Source: Solirubrobacter taibaiensis
Lineage (GTDB): Bacteria; Actinomycetota; Thermoleophilia; Solirubrobacterales; Solirubrobacteraceae
Reading direction: 5' to 3'
Length of the DNA: 64,000 bases
NCBI GenBank assembly: GCA_027587225.1
Contig: JAPDDQ010000028.1
Span: forward strand, 38,003 to 102,002
The notes under the pieces were generated by a model. The model worked only from the letters and a program-made list of their open reading frames with translations. It searched no databases and was not told the origin of the DNA. This document shows, piece after piece, positions 61,747 to 64,000 of the stretch. Position 1 is the first letter of the stretch. Every line of letters starts with the position of its first letter. A program made the translations under genes and the position numbers.

Positions 61747-62720
61747 ACCTCCTCACTCTCGAGTCCGTCCCTGCCCTGCAGGCCGAGGTACGGGCGCTCG
61801 CCGCCGAGCGTGGCGCCGTGATCCTCGCGCACAACTACCAGCGCCCTGAGATCCAGGACGTGGCCGATTTCGTCGGCGACTCGCTCGCGCTCTCGCAGCA
61901 GGCCGCGAAGACCGAGGCCGAGGTCATCGCCTTCTGCGGCGTGCACTTCATGGCCGAGACGGCGTCGGTGCTCTCGCCGCAGAAGACGGTGCTCATTCCG
62001 GACCTCGACGCCGGCTGCTCGCTCGCCGACTCGATCACCGCGCCGCAGCTGCGGGCGTGGAAGGCCAAGCATCCGGGCGCGATCGTCGTGATGTACGTCA
62101 ACACGACGGCCGAGGTCAAGGCCGAGACGGACTACTGCGTGACGTCTTCCAACGCCGTGCAGGTCGTCGAGCACATCTATCGCGAGCACGGCGACGACGT
62201 CGAGATCCTCTTCGGCCCGGACATGTTCCTCGGCGCCTACGTCGAGAAGGAAGTCGGGCGCAAGATGCACGTCTGGGACGGCGAGTGCCACGTGCACGCC
62301 GGCATCCGGCCGTCGGACATCACGTCGATGCGTGAGTCGCACCCGGGCGCGGACTTCCTCATCCACCCCGAGTGCGGGTGCTCGACGTCCGTCATGGAGT
62401 ACGTCGCGGCCGGCGACGTGGACGCCGAGGGCGTCCACATGCTCTCCACCGGCGGGATGATGACCTGGGCCGCGCAGGCGCCCGCGGGCGCCACCGCGAT
62501 CATGGCCACGGAGACCGGGATGCTGCACCCGCTGCAGATGGCGCGGCCGGACATCGATTTCGTCGCGGCCAACGAGGCGGCCGCGTGCCGCTACATGAAG
62601 ATGATCGAGTTGCCGAAGCTGCGTGACTCGCTCCGCGACCTCAGCGGCGTCGTGAAGGTGCCGGAGGCGATCGCCGAGCGCGCGCGGATTCCGATCGAGC
62701 GGATGGTCGCGATCGGCTAG
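61743..62720 (+). CDS. nadA: Quinolinate synthase
   Basis: 325 residues from GTG 61743, inside the nadC stop. Condenses iminoaspartate and dihydroxyacetone phosphate to quinolinate using a [4Fe-4S] cluster. Cluster Cys candidates: 'VIAFCGVHFMAETASVLSP' (about 62), 'FLIHPECGCSTSVMEY' (about 210) and 'ANEAAACRYMKMIE' (about 280). Also 'GAVILAHNYQRPEIQDVADFVGDS' and 'DLDAGCSLADSITA'. nadB (aspartate oxidase) is not next to it, so iminoaspartate must come from a gene elsewhere or an aspartate dehydrogenase. Confidence 0.96.
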   Translation: MNLLTLESVPALQAEVRALAAERGAVILAHNYQRPEIQDVADFVGDSLALSQQAAKTEAEVIAFCGVHFMAETASVLSPQKTVLIPDLDAGCSLADSITAPQLRAWKAKHPGAIVVMYVNTTAEVKAETDYCVTSSNAVQVVEHIYREHGDDVEILFGPDMFLGAYVEKEVGRKMHVWDGECHVHAGIRPSDITSMRESHPGADFLIHPECGCSTSVMEYVAAGDVDAEGVHMLSTGGMMTWAAQAPAGATAIMATETGMLHPLQMARPDIDFVAANEAAACRYMKMIELPKLRDSLRDLSGVVKVPEAIAERARIPIERMVAIG

Positions 62721-63340
62721 GCCAGGACGTAGGCGGTGAGGTAGCCGTCTTCGAGCTCGGCGCTCTGGAGGACGGCGCCCGTCTCGAGCACGTCATCGTC
62801 GTCGCAGGACTCGTCGTCCTCGCCGAGATCCTCGTCTTCGTCCTGGGCGAAGAACTCGCCCTCGTCGACCGAGTCGCCGGAGCCGTCGTCGAACGCGGAG
62901 TCGTCGGCGGTGGCGTCGTCGTCCTCGCCCAAGGCGGGCGAGCACTCGGTGTCGAGCGTCGCGGTGACCGTCTTGCCGGTCGCGAACTCGCGGATCGTGA
63001 TCGTCTCACCGTCGAACTCGGTGATCGTGCCGGCGTGCTCCTTGCCGTCCTTGACGCCGTCGCGGTCCGTGTCGGCCTTCAGCGGGTTGTTGCCGGACGC
63101 GAGCTCGTCACCGTCGCGCAGGCCGTCCTTGTCGGAGTCGGCCTTCTTCGGGTCCGTGCCGAGCTTGAACTCCTTGAGGTTCTTCAGCCCGTCCTTGTCG
63201 GCGTCCTTGCCCTTCCACGAGCCGGTCAGATGATGCTTGGCGGCGAAGGCCTCGACCTTCGGCTTCGCCTTCGCGGACGCCGCGCTGACGGGAATCAGGG
63301 AGAAGAGCGCCACGAGGGCAAGGAGGCCGAGCTTTCGCAT
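62717..63340 (-). CDS. Secreted protein with thrombospondin type-3-like calcium repeats
   Basis: 207 residues from ATG 63340. Signal peptide 1-23 (MRKLGLLALVALFSLIPVSA). Residues about 45-105 contain at least three DxDxDG repeats of the TSP3 type: 'DADKDGLKNLKEFKLGTDP', 'DSDKDGLRDGDELASGNNP', 'DTDRDGVKDGKEHAG'. A short beta domain ('TITEFDGETITIREFATG') and a very acidic tail with two Cys follow. Expected to bind calcium outside the cell. Gene order with the downstream-edge protein suggests a surface-protein pair. Confidence 0.88.
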   Translation of the reverse strand: MRKLGLLALVALFSLIPVSAASAKAKPKVEAFAAKHHLTGSWKGKDADKDGLKNLKEFKLGTDPKKADSDKDGLRDGDELASGNNPLKADTDRDGVKDGKEHAGTITEFDGETITIREFATGKTVTATLDTECSPALGEDDDATADDSAFDDGSGDSVDEGEFFAQDEDEDLGEDDESCDDDDVLETGAVLQSAELEDGYLTAYVLA

Positions 63341-63376
63341 GCTCGAGTCATCGACCAGCGACCCCGAGAGTTGAAG

Positions 63377-64000
63377 TCAATTTCCCCCGCCGTGGCCGGA
63401 TGAGCCAGAGCCGGAGCCAGACGAGCCGGACCCGCTGGACCCGGAGCCCGACGAGCCCGAGCCGGGCCCGGAGTTGTCGGAGCCGGACCCGGACGACCCG
63501 GAACCGCTCGACCCGGAGCCAGGGCCAGAGTTGTCGTGCTCGTACGGGGTCGCCGTCGGCGCCGCGGCGGTGGTCGGCGCGTACGTCGCGGCCGGTGCCG
63601 GCGGCGGACTGGCAGTAGCCGCCGCCGTCGGGGCGGGACGCGGCGTCGCGGTCGCAGCGGGCGCCGTGTCCTTGGGTGCCGTGGTCGGCCGCGGCGAGGG
63701 GGATGGCGTCGCCGCGCGCTCGCCGTAGCCGGAGCCGGAGTCGCCGCCCGGCGAGCCTCCGCGCCCGGAGCTGCCGTCGCCGGAGTCGGAATCGCCGCCC
63801 GGCGTCCGGCCGCGCCCGGAGCTGTCGTCGCCCGAGTCGGAATCGGCGCCCGTGCGACCGCGCCCCGAGGTGCCGTCGCCGGAGTCGCCGCTCCGCGTGC
63901 GCCGCGAGGTCCTCTCGCGCGACTCGCCGCGCGGCGCATCGCCCGCCGGCGACTCACCGCGACGCGCGGCGGCCGGCGGCGTGGTGGCGGGCGGCGAGGG
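63377..64000 (-). CDS. C-terminal part of a low-complexity, Gly/Ser/Asp/Pro-rich surface protein
   Basis: The frame is open from the right window edge to TGA at 63377-63379; 207 residues are visible and the N-terminus lies outside. Order: a basic/acidic mixed stretch, four tandem imperfect repeats of about 17 residues (core DSDSGDGSSGRG), a Pro/Ala/Thr linker ('TPSPSPRPTTAPKDTAPA', 'PTAAATASPPPAPAAT'), then a Gly/Ser tail with SGPGSGSSGSGS repeats ending GHGGGN. This frame is chosen over the Arg-rich ones because of its codon usage and composition. Probably an extracellular stalk; N-terminal domain unknown. Confidence 0.7.
   Translation of the reverse strand, partial: PSPPATTPPAAARRGESPAGDAPRGESRERTSRRTRSGDSGDGTSGRGRTGADSDSGDDSSGRGRTPGGDSDSGDGSSGRGGSPGGDSGSGYGERAATPSPSPRPTTAPKDTAPAATATPRPAPTAAATASPPPAPAATYAPTTAAAPTATPYEHDNSGPGSGSSGSGSSGSGSDNSGPGSGSSGSGSSGSGSSGSGSGSSGHGGGN

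Noticed and set aside
63295..63957. Minus-strand Arg/Pro/Ala-rich frame of 220 codons
   Set aside because: Composition is typical of an out-of-frame read through GC-rich repeats; the open frame 63377-64000 gives a sensible surface-protein sequence.

Overview
The window is a very GC-rich, densely packed stretch of bacterial chromosome. Gene content (a zinc-type L31 gene followed by a DUF1385 gene, prfA and prmC; a complete F-type ATP synthase operon; secA with a short hibernation factor; nadC-nadA; MerR-ahcY), GTG/TTG starts and many start codons sitting about 14 nt after a TANNNT hexamer all suggest an actinobacterium. Protein style and gene order suggest class Thermoleophilia (Solirubrobacter/Conexibacter-like); that placement is inference from family resemblance, not a search result. 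No rRNA, tRNA, CRISPR array, prophage or insertion sequence was seen.

Layout. 0-4.7 kb: M20 amidohydrolase fragment, CARDB secreted protein, rpmE, DUF1385 membrane protein, prfA, prmC, exported protein. 4.7-6.1 kb (minus): ECF sigma factor with a membrane partner. 6.2-9.5 kb: glyA and a hybrid histidine kinase. 9.5-11.8 kb (minus): a cysteine-peptidase-like protein with an AGN-type leader, a Ser/Thr kinase and a small membrane protein, with two tandem 25-bp palindromes between them. 11.9-15 kb: WecA/TagO-type transferase, small ORFs, cupin, shortened substrate-binding lipoprotein, OsmC. 15.1-22.4 kb: atp operon (AtpI-like, B, E, F, H, A, G, D, C) ending in a strong terminator. 22.4-26.6 kb: two divergent secreted proteins sharing a C-terminal domain, one an M14 carboxypeptidase. 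26.6-33.6 kb: a regulatory island with three paralogous XRE/MmyB-like repressors next to a flavodoxin, a ROK protein, an alpha/beta hydrolase and an aldo/keto reductase. 33.6-41 kb: M20 peptidase, LytR-CpsA-Psr protein, RTX-repeat protein, and UDP-glucose dehydrogenase, sugar nucleotidyltransferase and phosphosugar isomerase for envelope polysaccharide. 41-52.2 kb: ThDP enzyme, GGDEF protein, MerR-ahcY plus a second AHCY-like gene, PhzF, CDP-alcohol transferase, CtaG, ComF, EAL-HDOD protein, hibernation factor. 52.3-64 kb: secA, LysR-purU, phospholipase D-like protein, prfB, ComEC-like metallo-hydrolase, nadC-nadA, a calcium-repeat secreted protein and a low-complexity surface protein running off the right edge.

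Most of the window is core housekeeping. The least explained parts are (i) the 27.5-32.6 kb island, where three promoters carry the same 27-bp operator-like site and a fourth carries a degenerate version, at a nearly fixed distance from the -10; (ii) the second AHCY-like protein with substituted catalytic residues; (iii) the peptidase-like protein with an N-terminal motif recalling extracellular contractile injection system cargo; and (iv) the tandem palindromes at the 3' end of the kinase gene.
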